DNA of 32,654 nt from Arthrobacter sp. ISL-5 (GTDB lineage Bacteria > Actinomycetota > Actinomycetes > Actinomycetales > Micrococcaceae), in NCBI RefSeq assembly GCF_018613835.1, contig NZ_JAGGPM010000060.1:1-32654 (forward strand), read 5' to 3'. Of the stretch, positions 15,999 through 24,902 are shown one piece after another. The position numbers and the translations under genes are program-made. Numbering within the stretch: the first letter of the stretch is position 1; each line of letters starts with the position of its first letter. Below the pieces are notes generated by a model. The model had not been told where the DNA came from and searched no databases. It was given only the letters and a program-made list of their open reading frames with translations.

Positions 15999-16347
15999 TT
16001 GTGACGGACGACTGTGCCATCACTCCACCTTTAGTGCCCGCAGGATGAAAGACCCCGCATGTTCCCGCCAGCCTGTACCGGACCAGACATCGCGAGCCGG
16101 ACATACCGAACGAGGAAAGCAGAGTGCAGGGCACCCCCTGCTCCCACCGCTACCTGCCGAGATGGAGGGGCCAGAAGGTCGTCTCCTCCTCTCGGCTGCC
16201 TGGTTCGGATGGTGGTATGAGACCTAAACGATAAACGAAAGTATGGGCCCAAACTTCTGTCGCTTCATGTTGGCCCACAAGCATCCCACCCACTGAACCA
16301 CATTGACCTAGATTCGGCTTTTTAATGAGCAGTCCAGGAGTCCGACA

Positions 16348-17358
16348 ATGATGTCTAAACTCGCGATTGAAAGCGGTGCATCTGAAACCGGAGCTAAAAC
16401 GAGAACGCCGCCTGCTGTGAGTGTGTTCTCCACTAGGAAGGCTCCCGTGAGTCACCGGGTGGGGTTGTGGGAGGAACGCAACGAGCAGTCGCTGATCGGC
16501 CTGAACGTTTCGACACTGGCCAAGGACAGTGTGGTCAGCACCATGTACAACCTCAGCCTGAGCCGGCTAAGGTTCACCGAGATCTACGGCAACGACCACA
16601 TTATCGAACGTGCTGCCTCCAATATCAAGCAGCTTCCCGCCGATTCCGTCCTGTTTTGCCTGCTCCTCGAGGGAAACGCCTTCTACTACCATCAGGACGG
16701 GTTCGAGACCCTGGGGTCCGGTGACGCGATCCTGTATGACGCCGACCGGCCTTTCATGTATGGGTTCCATACGCCCATGAGGCAGCTCATCCTCGAAATG
16801 CCCCGCGACGTCTTCCGGGAAAACACCGGAAGCAGCAGCCCGGGCAGGCCCCGCGTGCTCAGGGGCAGTGGGAGCGGCGCGGCCGATGAGCACGTGCGCA
16901 CATTGGCCCGGGTCATCCAAGGCACCCTTCGGTCCAAGGCAGCCCCTGAACCGTTGCTGGAGGATGAAGCCCTTGATCTCTTCGGGCTCCTTATCGGGTC
17001 GAACGCCGGGCCTCCGGGTCAGGCCTACCTCTTGGCGGCCAAGGGCTTTATCGGCAGAAACTTCCACCGCCCGGACCTCACCACGTCAAGCATCGCCCGC
17101 GCTGTGGGCATTAGCGACAGGCACCTCGCCCGGGTCTTCGCAGCGGAGGAATCCTCCGTCGCCCGGTTCGTCATGGACACCCGCCTGGAGCGGGCGTATC
17201 GACTCCTGACAGAGACAACTTCCGGGCACGTGCAGGTCCGCGACATTGCCGCCTCCGTGGGATTCGTTTCGGCGGCCCATTTCTCCAGGGCCTTCAGGAA
17301 CAAGTTCGGATTCACCGCGCGCGAGGCCAGGGATCGAGGCCGGGCACGCCGACCGTAG
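16348..17358 (+). CDS. AraC-family transcriptional regulator
   Basis: A 336-residue regulator with an N-terminal cupin-like sensing domain of the AraC_binding_2 type (roughly 35-195, including GDAILYDADRPFMYGF) and a C-terminal pair of helix-turn-helix motifs (about 230-330). The HTH region contains TTSSIARAVGISDRHLARVF and DIAASVGFVSAAHFSRAFRNKFG, the classic AraC signature. CAGGAG lies 7-8 bp before the ATG. It is transcribed toward the hydroxyquinol genes and ends at a T-tailed terminator 155 bp before them, so it probably has its own promoter. Regulators with this architecture often activate adjacent phenol/hydroxyquinol operons in response to the aromatic substrate (inference). Candidate binding sites at 17414-17466 follow it. 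Confidence 0.92.
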   Translation: MMSKLAIESGASETGAKTRTPPAVSVFSTRKAPVSHRVGLWEERNEQSLIGLNVSTLAKDSVVSTMYNLSLSRLRFTEIYGNDHIIERAASNIKQLPADSVLFCLLLEGNAFYYHQDGFETLGSGDAILYDADRPFMYGFHTPMRQLILEMPRDVFRENTGSSSPGRPRVLRGSGSGAADEHVRTLARVIQGTLRSKAAPEPLLEDEALDLFGLLIGSNAGPPGQAYLLAAKGFIGRNFHRPDLTTSSIARAVGISDRHLARVFAAEESSVARFVMDTRLERAYRLLTETTSGHVQVRDIAASVGFVSAAHFSRAFRNKFGFTAREARDRGRARRP

Positions 17359-17365
17359 CCCGCGC

Positions 17366-17393
17366 GGGGGGACCGCACGTCCCCCCGGTTTTT
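17366..17393 (+). terminator. Rho-independent terminator after the AraC gene
   Basis: A GGGGGGAC stem (17366-17373), CGCAC loop and GTCCCCCC (17379-17386) form a perfect 8-bp GC stem, followed by GGTTTTT. It lies 8 bp after the AraC stop and separates its transcript from the catabolic operon. Confidence 0.85.
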
Positions 17394-17413
17394 GGCCCGC
17401 CTTGTCTCGTTCT

Positions 17414-17442
17414 GCCATGCACTTTGCCGGTTCGCGCCATGC
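17414..17442. promoter_or_regulatory. Direct repeats GCCATGC with a 22-bp period, candidate AraC site
   Basis: GCCATGC is at 17414-17420 and 17436-17442, spaced exactly 22 bp. AraC-type activators bind direct repeats about two helical turns apart just upstream of the -35 region. The location, between the AraC terminator and the monooxygenase operon, fits. Confidence 0.45.
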
Positions 17443-17466
17443 CAGGTCAGCTGCGACTGTGACCTG
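17443..17466. promoter_or_regulatory. Inverted repeat CAGGTCA-N10-TGACCTG
   Basis: A perfect 7-bp dyad with a 10-nt spacer sits immediately after the direct repeats and 47 bp before the monooxygenase start. It could be an operator for a second regulator or part of the activator site. Confidence 0.45.
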
Positions 17467-17513
17467 CAACACTCATTGAAACGCCCCATACACACAGATG
17501 TGAGGAAAACACC

Positions 17514-18704
17514 ATGACGCAGGAACTTGTCGAAGAGACAACCCAGTTGCACGAGATGAGCGATTTTTCCGATCTGCTCGAACGGCTTCACGCCATTGCC
17601 CCGGTGCTTAGGGCCAACGGTGGGGCCAACGAGGCCGGGCGCCAACTCACGGACGAAGTGACCGCGGCCCTCCACGAATCGGGCATCTTCCGTCTGGGAA
17701 TCCCGCGGTCCGTGGGCGGCTACGAGGCCTCGCCCCGGCAGGTCATCCAGGCCATTGAAACCGTGGCGTACGCCGACGCCTCCGCGGGCTGGGTCGTCAT
17801 GGCGCTGCAGATGATCACAGGAACCACGGCCGCGTACCTGGGTGCCGAGGCTATCGGGACGATCTTTCCCGACGGCGGCTATTCGCTGATCGCCGGGCAG
17901 GGCACCCGCATGGGTAAGGCCACCGAGGTAGAGGGCGGCTACAAGCTAACCGGGTCGTGGAGCTTCGCTTCCGGCATGCCCCAAGCCTCCTGGATCCACA
18001 CGGCCGCAATCGTGGAGGAAACGGGTGAGGCCCTCATCTTTACCCTCCCCAAGGAGCAGGCCACGCTCATCGACAACTGGGATGTCATGGGATTGAAGGC
18101 CACCGGCAGCATCGATTACGTCTGCGAGGACGTCTTCGTCCCGGCGGCGTTCACCTACACAGCCACCACCATGGAACCTCTCAACGGCGGAGCGCTCTAC
18201 AAAATGGGTTTGGCGAACATGTCCGGCATCAACCACGCCGGGTGGGCCCTGGGCGTCGCACGCCGCCTGCTGGACGAGATGCGCGAACTGGCGCAGAAGA
18301 AAACCGGCAACCCCGGCGCCAGCGTGGACACCGAGCAGTACTTCGCGGAATTTGCGCAGTCCGAGGCGAAGCTCCGCTCCGCCCGGGCGTTCGTTTTCGA
18401 GGTCTGGTCCGGCAATGAGGTCACCCTCGGCCGCGGCGAAAAACTCACCCGCGAGCAGGAAACACTCACCCGGCTGGCGCTGAACAACGCCACCTGGTCC
18501 GCGCACGATGTCTGCATGACCGTCTACAAGTGGGCGGCCACCGCTGCCCTGCGTTCGGGAGACCTGCAGCGCTTTTTCCGGGACATGCACGCCGGGACCC
18601 AGCACGTCACATCCGGTCCGGTCGTCCTGCAGAACTGCGGCAAGGTCCTGACCGGCCTGGCCGAGGATTCCCAGTGGAGCTACTTCAACCTGGTCAAGAA
18701 GTAG
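17514..18704 (+). CDS. Group D flavin monooxygenase, oxygenase component (resorcinol/phenol hydroxylase type)
   Basis: A 396-residue protein with the acyl-CoA-dehydrogenase fold used by two-component flavin hydroxylases such as HsaA and the resorcinol hydroxylase GraA. Visible are FRLGIPRSVGGYEASP (~59-74), ETVAYADASAGWVVM, GYKLTGSWSFASGMPQASW, DVMGLKATGSIDYVCEDVFVPA, and the C-terminal RDMHAGTQHVTSGP with H359/H364. It uses reduced FMN/FAD from the next gene's reductase and O2 to hydroxylate a phenol. The downstream hydroxyquinol dioxygenase and maleylacetate reductase imply hydroxyquinol as the product, so resorcinol or a 4-substituted phenol/catechol is the likely substrate. True acyl-CoA dehydrogenase function is unlikely given the reductase partner. 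The ATG is preceded by GAGGAAAA. Confidence 0.87.
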   Translation: MTQELVEETTQLHEMSDFSDLLERLHAIAPVLRANGGANEAGRQLTDEVTAALHESGIFRLGIPRSVGGYEASPRQVIQAIETVAYADASAGWVVMALQMITGTTAAYLGAEAIGTIFPDGGYSLIAGQGTRMGKATEVEGGYKLTGSWSFASGMPQASWIHTAAIVEETGEALIFTLPKEQATLIDNWDVMGLKATGSIDYVCEDVFVPAAFTYTATTMEPLNGGALYKMGLANMSGINHAGWALGVARRLLDEMRELAQKKTGNPGASVDTEQYFAEFAQSEAKLRSARAFVFEVWSGNEVTLGRGEKLTREQETLTRLALNNATWSAHDVCMTVYKWAATAALRSGDLQRFFRDMHAGTQHVTSGPVVLQNCGKVLTGLAEDSQWSYFNLVKK

Positions 18705-18766
18705 CCACCAGCCTGCCCACGCAGAGCCCACACACCGCACCGACCCCACACTTTCCAGGAGCCACC

Positions 18767-19342
18767 ATGACATCTCAAGCCGCACACGAAGTCCGGCCCC
18801 CGGCCGGTCCCGCCTCGGCGTTCGCCGAAACGGTCAGCGCCGACGACTTCAAGGCCGCCTTCCGCAACCATCCGGCCGGCGTTTCCGTCATCACCACCCA
18901 GAGCGCCGACGGGCCTGTCGGGCTCACCGCGAGCTCGGTGTTCTCCGTTTCAGTGAACCCCCCGTTGCTGGTTTTTTCGCTCTCCACGCATTCCTCGTCC
19001 ACACCAGCCATCCGCGATGCGGAGACCATCGTCATCCACCTCATGGGCGCCGGCCAGCTCGAACTGGCCAAGACGTTCGCGACCAGCGGCATCGACCGCT
19101 TCGCCGACACATCAATCTGGTCCCGACTGGTCACAGGAGAACCGATACTCCACAGCGCCAACGCCTGGCTGCGCGGCAGGATCGTCAACCGGATAGAGAC
19201 CGGGTCCTCCACGGTCGTAGCCGTCCAGGTTCTTCAGATGAACGTACAGGACAAGGTCGAACACGATGCGGAAAACGCCCACCCGCTCGTCTACCACAAT
19301 CGCGCCTGGCATTCGCTGAGCGAAGCCTCGGTCGTTGGGTAG
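18767..19342 (+). CDS. Flavin reductase component of the two-component monooxygenase
   Basis: A 191-residue flavin-reductase-like domain protein that supplies reduced flavin from NAD(P)H. Family marks are AAFRNHPAGVSVITT (~29-43), LTASSVFSVSVNPPLLVFSL (53-72), DRF, and the C-terminal PLVYHNRAWHSL. ATG 18767 was selected because CCAGGAGCC lies 6-8 bp upstream; the frame extends further 5' inside the oxygenase gene without family similarity. It sits 62 bp after the oxygenase and 9 bp before maleylacetate reductase, in one operon. The N-terminal ~25 residues are Ala/Pro-rich and probably flexible. Confidence 0.9.
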   Translation: MTSQAAHEVRPPAGPASAFAETVSADDFKAAFRNHPAGVSVITTQSADGPVGLTASSVFSVSVNPPLLVFSLSTHSSSTPAIRDAETIVIHLMGAGQLELAKTFATSGIDRFADTSIWSRLVTGEPILHSANAWLRGRIVNRIETGSSTVVAVQVLQMNVQDKVEHDAENAHPLVYHNRAWHSLSEASVVG

Positions 19343-19351
19343 GAAGCGGAA

Positions 19352-20416
19352 ATGAGTCTGACGTTCGAGCACACCACCCTCGGGCAGCGTGTGCTGTTCG
19401 GGACCGGGCAGGCCGGGGAAAATCTGGCCTCCGAGATCGCGCGGCTGGGGGCGCGAAGGGTCATGGTCATTGCATCTCCATCCCAGTCCGCGGTTGCGGA
19501 AAACATCACGAAGGACGTCGACGTTGCCCTGAACTACGCCGACGTGGCTCCGCATGTCCCGCTTGAAAAGGCGCAGAAGGGCCGCGCCGCCGCAGCCGAG
19601 CGTGGCATCGACCTGCTGGTCTGCGTCGGCGGCGGATCCACCATCGGCCTGGCCAAGGCCATCGCGATGACCTCGGGGCTGCCCATCGTCGCGGTGCCAA
19701 CCACCTATGCGGGTTCCGAAGCGACCAACGTCTGGGGTCTGACCGAGGACGCACGGAAGACCACCGGCGTCGACGATAAGGTTCTACCGGCCACAGTCAT
19801 TTACGACGCCCGCCTCACGCTGGCATTGCCCGTGGAGTTGTCTGTGGCATCGGGCCTGAACGCACTCGCGCACTGCGTGGACTCGATGTGGGCCCCCCGG
19901 GCCGACCCCATCAACCAGACGCTGGCCGCGGAGGGCATCCGGGCCCTGAACCGTGGGCTGCGCACGATAAAGCGAGATCCCCACGACCGCGACGGGCGGG
20001 AGGAGACGCTCTATGGCGCGTACCTCTCCGCCGTGGCCTTCGCCTCGGCAGGATCCGGGATACACCACAAGATCTGCCACGTCCTGGGCGGGGCATACAA
20101 CATGCCCCACGCCCACACCCACGCTGCCGTGCTTCCCTACGTGCTCGCCTTCAACGCACCCTTCGCACCGGAGGCCGAGCGGCGGATCGCAGCGGCGTTC
20201 GGCTCTGACACCGCCGTTGAGGGGCTCAACGCTCTGCGCGCGGCTCTCGATGCGCCCACCGCACTGAAAGACTACGGCTTAGCCGAGGAAAACATCCCCG
20301 AAGCCGCACAACTCATCCTGCCCGTCATACCCGTTTCAAACCCGCGGACCGTCACCGTCGAGAACCTCGAAGCGCTCCTGACCGCTGCCTGGTCCGGCAC
20401 CACACCCGGACTCTAA
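19352..20416 (+). CDS. Maleylacetate reductase
   Basis: A 354-residue enzyme of the iron-containing alcohol dehydrogenase superfamily, reducing maleylacetate to 3-oxoadipate with NAD(P)H. The N-terminus FGTGQAGENLASEIARLGARR, the dinucleotide motif GGGSTIGLAKAIA (~93-105), PTTYAGSEATNVWG (~116-129) and the metal-site region around AHCVDSMWAPRADP, HHKICHVLGGAYNMPHAHTHA are characteristic of maleylacetate reductases rather than generic alcohol dehydrogenases. AGGAAGCGG precedes the ATG. It is followed 9 bp later by the ring-cleaving dioxygenase that makes its substrate. The length matches the family (~350). Confidence 0.93.
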   Translation: MSLTFEHTTLGQRVLFGTGQAGENLASEIARLGARRVMVIASPSQSAVAENITKDVDVALNYADVAPHVPLEKAQKGRAAAAERGIDLLVCVGGGSTIGLAKAIAMTSGLPIVAVPTTYAGSEATNVWGLTEDARKTTGVDDKVLPATVIYDARLTLALPVELSVASGLNALAHCVDSMWAPRADPINQTLAAEGIRALNRGLRTIKRDPHDRDGREETLYGAYLSAVAFASAGSGIHHKICHVLGGAYNMPHAHTHAAVLPYVLAFNAPFAPEAERRIAAAFGSDTAVEGLNALRAALDAPTALKDYGLAEENIPEAAQLILPVIPVSNPRTVTVENLEALLTAAWSGTTPGL

Positions 20417-20425
20417 GGAACCACT

Positions 20426-21343
20426 ATGACCGCACCCTCATCAACACAACCGATCACTTCCGAGCAGGCCGCCGTCGAGCTACAACTCGTGGACACCGTC
20501 GTCGCATCTTTCGACAAGACTGAAGATCCTCGCCTCAAAGAGATCATGCAGTCCCTGACCCGGCACCTGCATAACTTCGTCCGCGAAGTCCGCCTCACCG
20601 AAGGCGAGTGGAACACCGGGATCGAATTCCTTACCGCCTCGGGCCACATCACCGATGACAAACGCCAGGAATTCATCCTGCTCTCGGACGTGCTGGGCCT
20701 GTCCATGCAGACCATCGCCATCAACAACACCACATACACCGGCGTCGCCGCGGCCACCGAAGCCACAGTCTTCGGGCCCTTCTTTGTGGACGACGCACCC
20801 GAAATCCCCCTGGGTGGCGACATAGCCGGCAGTGCGGCAGGCCAGCCCTGCTGGGTCGAGGGAACCGTCACCGACACCAACGGGAACCCGGTTCCACGGG
20901 CGCGCATCGAAGTGTGGGAAGCGGACGACGACGGCTTCTACGACGTCCAGTACTCCGACGGAAGGGTCGCCGGACGGGCCCACCTTTTCGCCGACGAAAA
21001 CGGCAAGTACGCGTTCTGGGGACTCACCCCGACCCCCTACCCGATCCCGCACGACGGGCCGGTGGGAAAAATGCTCCAGGCCGTGGGCAGGTCCCCCGTC
21101 CGCGCCTCCCACCTGCACTTCATGGTCACCGCCCCCGGCCTGCGGACCCTCGTAACGCACATCTTCGTTGACGGAGACCCCCAGATTGAGATTGGCGACT
21201 GCGTGTTCGGCGTCAAAGAATCCCTCATCAAGAAGTTCGAACAGCAGGCGCCCGGCAGCCCCACCCCCGACGGCCGCGGCCTCGGCAACCAGACCTGGGC
21301 CCGTACGCGCTTCGACATCGTCCTTGCCCCCCAAGACGCCTAG
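20426..21343 (+). CDS. Hydroxyquinol 1,2-dioxygenase
   Basis: A 305-residue intradiol ring-cleaving dioxygenase that opens 1,2,4-trihydroxybenzene to maleylacetate. It has the N-terminal helical dimerisation segment of the catechol dioxygenase family (~15-100), then EATVFGPFFVDDAPEIPLG and the beta-sandwich catalytic part. The Fe(III) ligands are Y172 (FYDVQY), Y205 (TPTPYPIPHDGP), H229 and H231 (SHLHF). Their spacing (33, 24, 2) equals that of the Nocardioides simplex enzyme (Y164, Y197, H221, H223). PTPYPIPHDGPVGKML is typical of hydroxyquinol rather than catechol enzymes. AAGGAACC precedes the ATG, 9 bp from the previous stop. Confidence 0.95.
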   Translation: MTAPSSTQPITSEQAAVELQLVDTVVASFDKTEDPRLKEIMQSLTRHLHNFVREVRLTEGEWNTGIEFLTASGHITDDKRQEFILLSDVLGLSMQTIAINNTTYTGVAAATEATVFGPFFVDDAPEIPLGGDIAGSAAGQPCWVEGTVTDTNGNPVPRARIEVWEADDDGFYDVQYSDGRVAGRAHLFADENGKYAFWGLTPTPYPIPHDGPVGKMLQAVGRSPVRASHLHFMVTAPGLRTLVTHIFVDGDPQIEIGDCVFGVKESLIKKFEQQAPGSPTPDGRGLGNQTWARTRFDIVLAPQDA

Positions 21344-21371
21344 AAGCAACCCGACCAAAGGAAGTTTCCCC

Positions 21372-22469
21372 ATGGGACCTACAACTGCTCCCCATAATGC
21401 CGCCAACCCGCTCATCACCTCAAAACGGGGTCAAATTTGGATTGCCGGCGAAAAGACCTCCGGCGCATACGGCACGGTCCAACGCGCCCCGCTCTTTGCA
21501 TCGTGGGAGGCACCGGAAACGATAATCCACCCTTACCCGCTGGTCCTCATCCACGGAGGGGGTGGGCAGGGAACGGACTGGACCGGCACGCCCGATGGAC
21601 GGCCAGGCTGGGCGACCAGGTTTGTCGAGGCCGGTTTCGTTGTGTACGTGGTTGACCGCCCAGGCCACGGACGATCCCCCTATCACCCCGCCGTGGTTGG
21701 CGAGATGGGGGCACCGTTCCCTTACGAAGGCGCCAAGTCGCTCTTCTATCCCGACGACGCAGCCACCGAGCAAACCCAATGGTCATACTCCCGCACCAGT
21801 GAATCGGACGAAATTGACCAGTTGGTCGCCGCGATGGGCCCCCTGCCAGAGGACCTCGCCGAGTCCCAGAGAATGGACGCCGAGCGTCTGGGCCGCCTCC
21901 TGGACCTGACCGGCCCCGCCGTCCTGGTCACGCATTCCGCCGGCGCACCCGCGGGCTGGCTCACCGCCAACGAACGCCCGGACCTCGTCAAGGCGATCGT
22001 CGCGGTGGAACCGATAGGGCCGGCCTTTGCCGAGTTCCCTGGAATTGGCCGGCTGGACTGGGGACTGACGGCCGCCCCCATCACCTACGAACCCGATCGT
22101 GAAAGTGCCGAGGAAGCCTTCAACGCCGCAGCCGGAACCCTTAAGATCCCGGCTTTGACAGGGACGCCCGTTGCGGTCCTCACAGGCGGCGCATCTGCCT
22201 TCGCAGCCTTTGCCCCGCAAGTCGTCGACTTTCTCCAAACCGCAGGCGCTTCCGTGGAATGGATCCATCTGCCTGAACAAGGGATTGAGGGGAACGGCCA
22301 CGGACTGATCTTTGAAGCCAACTCTGACGAAATCGCCCGGCTCGTTGGAGACTGGATAGCAACCAGGATCGCCCACAATGCGCCCCTGGCTACGTCCACC
22401 TCCCGCAGTGGTCCGGAGATTGTTCTGGCCCCAGGGAAGGGCGTGGTTTCGCTGGCCGGAACTCCGTAG
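21372..22469 (+). CDS. Alpha/beta hydrolase, esterase-713-like
   Basis: A 365-residue alpha/beta hydrolase. LIHGGGGQGTDWTGTPDGRPGW (59-80), followed by VYVVDRPGHGRSP (91-103), resembles the esterase 713 group. The nucleophile is probably S189 (VTHSAGAPAGW), the acid E213 (VAVEPIGPAF) and the base H310 (GNGHGLIFE). ATG 21372 follows AAAGGAAG and lies 28 bp after the dioxygenase stop, so it belongs to the hydroxyquinol operon. No clear signal peptide is present. It may release the phenol or a ring-cleavage product from an ester; the partner acid is unknown. It is unrelated in sequence to the HSL hydrolase at 7371. Confidence 0.85.
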   Translation: MGPTTAPHNAANPLITSKRGQIWIAGEKTSGAYGTVQRAPLFASWEAPETIIHPYPLVLIHGGGGQGTDWTGTPDGRPGWATRFVEAGFVVYVVDRPGHGRSPYHPAVVGEMGAPFPYEGAKSLFYPDDAATEQTQWSYSRTSESDEIDQLVAAMGPLPEDLAESQRMDAERLGRLLDLTGPAVLVTHSAGAPAGWLTANERPDLVKAIVAVEPIGPAFAEFPGIGRLDWGLTAAPITYEPDRESAEEAFNAAAGTLKIPALTGTPVAVLTGGASAFAAFAPQVVDFLQTAGASVEWIHLPEQGIEGNGHGLIFEANSDEIARLVGDWIATRIAHNAPLATSTSRSGPEIVLAPGKGVVSLAGTP

Positions 22470-22524
22470 GACGGCGTAGATTCGGTTCTGAGTGACCTTG
22501 CGCGAACCTTCGAAGGAGTCAACG

Positions 22525-24708
22525 ATGACCGGATGGAATGCAGAGAACGCGGCGGGGTCGACTGGGGCAGGGGCCCTAACTCTGGTGGAAGGCTCGTCCT
22601 TCTGTATTTCGCTGCAGAACGGGGACATTTTTCCCCATCACCCCCATGGCGTTTTTCACGAGGACACAAGAATCCTGTCCCGCTGGTGCCTGACTGTTAA
22701 CGGCCGGTCGCTGGAGCCGCTGGCCGCATGGGCTGGTGCACCGTATGAGGGGACCTACATAGGAACGTCCCCGTCGGCCAACGGCCGGGCCGATAGTCCA
22801 CTGACGGTGGAGCGCAGCCGCGAGGTGCACGCCGGCATTGTCGAGGACATCACCATCCGCAACTATGCCCCTCAGCAAACCGACTGCGAAGTAGCGCTCT
22901 CGGTGGATGTCGACTTCGCAGACCTATTTGAAGTCAAAGACGGGCGGATCCATCGGCAGTGGGAACAGATTCGGCGGCCCAAGAACGGGTCGCTGTCCAT
23001 CGAGGGGATTTGGGAGGGCGTGCGGAAAGGCATCGTGGTGGCCGCATCTGGAGCCGACTTCGGAACCGATGGACTCAGCTTCCGCACTGTTATCCCCGCA
23101 CATGGGGAATGGAGCATGCGCGTGACCGTGACGCCGACGATGGAGCTCGTCGGATTGGCGGAGCATCCGACCCTCGCCCCTTCTAGGGATACCATCTCAC
23201 CCCAGAACCTCCGACAGCAGGCCTGGGAAGCCGCGACCCCATTACTTCGGATGGGGAACCGGTCCGTCGAACGAACCATACAGCGCAGTTTCGGTGACAT
23301 CGGAGCCCTTCGGATAACTGATCCGCAGCATCCGGACCGGATGGTCGTTGCCGCCGGAGCGCCGTGGTTCATGGCGCTGTTTGGGCGGGACTCGCTGCTG
23401 AGCTCCTTCATGATTCTTACACTTGACTCGTCACTGGCCCTCGGCACACTGCAGACTTTGGCCGACCGCCAAGGCAACGTGGTGGATCCTCTGACAGAGG
23501 AACAGCCCGGAAGGATTCTCCATGAGGTCCGCCTCGGGGTCGGCACGGGTCTGGCACTCGGCGGCAAATCCGCCTACTACGGTACTGCTGACGCCACTCC
23601 CTTGTTCGTGACCCTGCTTGGGGAAGTCAGCCGTTGGGTACTCGCCGCGGATGACGTCGCGGCGCTGGTACCTCACGCGGACCGGGCGCTGGAGTGGATC
23701 CGGGAATACGGGGATCGTGACGGGGACGGGTTCGTCGAGTACGAGCGCCTCAACGACCACGGTCTCATCAACCAGGGCTGGAAGGACTCCTGGGATGGAA
23801 TCAATTTTGCCGACGGCCACCTCGCAGAGCCACCCATCGCATTGTGCGAGGTACAAGGTTATGTCTACAGCGCATACGTCGCCCGGGCGTGGATGGCGTA
23901 CGAGGCCGGAGACAGGGCTCTCGCAGTTGATCTCCGGGAACGTGCCCGCCGGCTGAAGAAACAGTTCAATGAGCAGTTCTGGTTGCCGGACCGCGGCTAC
24001 TACGCGATTGCGCTCGACAGGGACAAACGGCCGGTCGACGCGTGCGCGTCCAACATGGGGCACTGCCTGTGGTCCGGCATCGTGGATGAGGACAAGGCGC
24101 CCCAGGTTGTCGAGCGTCTCATGTCGCCGGAGATGTTCAGCGGCTGGGGAGTGCGGACATTGGCAACGGACATGGGCGCCTACAACCCGGTCAGCTACCA
24201 CAACGGGTCCGTCTGGCCCCACGACAACGCGCTCATAGTTGCAGGGCTTATGCGGTACGGCTTCGTACAGGAGGCGCAGCGGCTCTCCTCAGCGCTGATG
24301 GAAGCCGCCGCGTACACGGAGAACCGGCTGCCCGAACTGTTCTGCGGATACAGCCGCTCGGGCTACCCGAAACCGATACCCTACCCGACGGCCTGCTCTC
24401 CGCAGGCTTGGTCTTCAGCCGCCCCGGTGATGTTGCTCAGGTATCTGGGCCGCTACGATGCGCACTTATCCCAAGGCGGCATCTGGATGGACCCAGTCCT
24501 GCCAGACACCTGGGGGGACCTCCACGCTGAGAACGTGCCGGTTGGCCGATCGCGGGTCACTATCGACGTAGTGGGCAACGAGATTACGGTCACTGGGTTG
24601 TCCGACAGCATCGTGTTCCATCGGGAGGCACAGCCGTCACTTGCGGATCGTTTGGATTCCGCCAAAATCTCCGGAAAGCCGTCCAAGATTCGCCTTAGTG
24701 AACCTTGA
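22525..24708 (+). CDS. Glycogen-debranching-enzyme-like glycosidase (amylo-alpha-1,6-glucosidase family)
   Basis: A 727-residue cytoplasmic protein with an N-terminal beta-rich GDE domain (~15-235, with PHGVFHEDTRILSRWCLTVNG) and a C-terminal (alpha/alpha)6-barrel (~250-690). Characteristic barrel segments are AAGAPWFMALFGRDSLLSS, DGDGFVEYERLNDHGLINQGWKDSWD, SGWGVRTLATDMGAYNPVSYHNGSVWPHDN and SPQAWSSAAPVMLL. Related proteins are annotated as debranching enzymes or GH63/GH15-like glycosidases; trehalose- or sugar-linked substrates are possible. ATG 22525 has GAAGGAG 7 bp upstream. It is co-oriented with the esterase (55-bp gap), but the link to hydroxyquinol catabolism is unclear and it may be an independent gene. 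No terminator was seen after it. Confidence 0.87.
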   Translation: MTGWNAENAAGSTGAGALTLVEGSSFCISLQNGDIFPHHPHGVFHEDTRILSRWCLTVNGRSLEPLAAWAGAPYEGTYIGTSPSANGRADSPLTVERSREVHAGIVEDITIRNYAPQQTDCEVALSVDVDFADLFEVKDGRIHRQWEQIRRPKNGSLSIEGIWEGVRKGIVVAASGADFGTDGLSFRTVIPAHGEWSMRVTVTPTMELVGLAEHPTLAPSRDTISPQNLRQQAWEAATPLLRMGNRSVERTIQRSFGDIGALRITDPQHPDRMVVAAGAPWFMALFGRDSLLSSFMILTLDSSLALGTLQTLADRQGNVVDPLTEEQPGRILHEVRLGVGTGLALGGKSAYYGTADATPLFVTLLGEVSRWVLAADDVAALVPHADRALEWIREYGDRDGDGFVEYERLNDHGLINQGWKDSWDGINFADGHLAEPPIALCEVQGYVYSAYVARAWMAYEAGDRALAVDLRERARRLKKQFNEQFWLPDRGYYAIALDRDKRPVDACASNMGHCLWSGIVDEDKAPQVVERLMSPEMFSGWGVRTLATDMGAYNPVSYHNGSVWPHDNALIVAGLMRYGFVQEAQRLSSALMEAAAYTENRLPELFCGYSRSGYPKPIPYPTACSPQAWSSAAPVMLLRYLGRYDAHLSQGGIWMDPVLPDTWGDLHAENVPVGRSRVTIDVVGNEITVTGLSDSIVFHREAQPSLADRLDSAKISGKPSKIRLSEP

Positions 24709-24902
24709 TTTATACAGTGGCCATGGACGTGAAGCCGGCTAGGAGCGCGGGTCTGTAGTGGTTTGGTGGCTTGACGGTTCGTGACCTTGGTTGCTGGTGC
24801 CGGCCTTGGTTCCTGACGGTTTTCGGTGTGAACGCGGGGACCGGTCAGCTTGGTTCGTGGTCGTGGGTCCTGTCAGTGCCTCCGGGCTCCGCCGTCGTTC
24901 CT

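Larger units (their letters stand above)
15641..16347. other. Gene-poor 700-bp interval between the acyl-CoA operon and the AraC gene
   Basis: This stretch separates two functional modules. It holds one short frame with a plausible ribosome-binding site (15807-15998), a small dyad (15759-15776) and the AraC promoter region. Other frames are short and show no recognisable family. TTGACA at 15637-15642 resembles a -35 box but lacks a convincing -10 partner. The composition looks like decayed coding DNA, but I could not name a source. Confidence 0.5.

Noticed and set aside
16031..16455. Short frames on both strands before the AraC gene
   Set aside because: Arg/Ser/Pro-rich text with no ribosome-binding sites or family resemblance.
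17946..18785. Minus-strand frame of 279 codons opposite the monooxygenase
   Set aside because: Gly/Val/Arg/His-rich shadow composition; the plus strand is clearly coding.
20480..21418. Minus-strand frame of 312 codons opposite the hydroxyquinol dioxygenase
   Set aside because: The dioxygenase has all four iron ligands at family spacing, so the antisense frame is a shadow.
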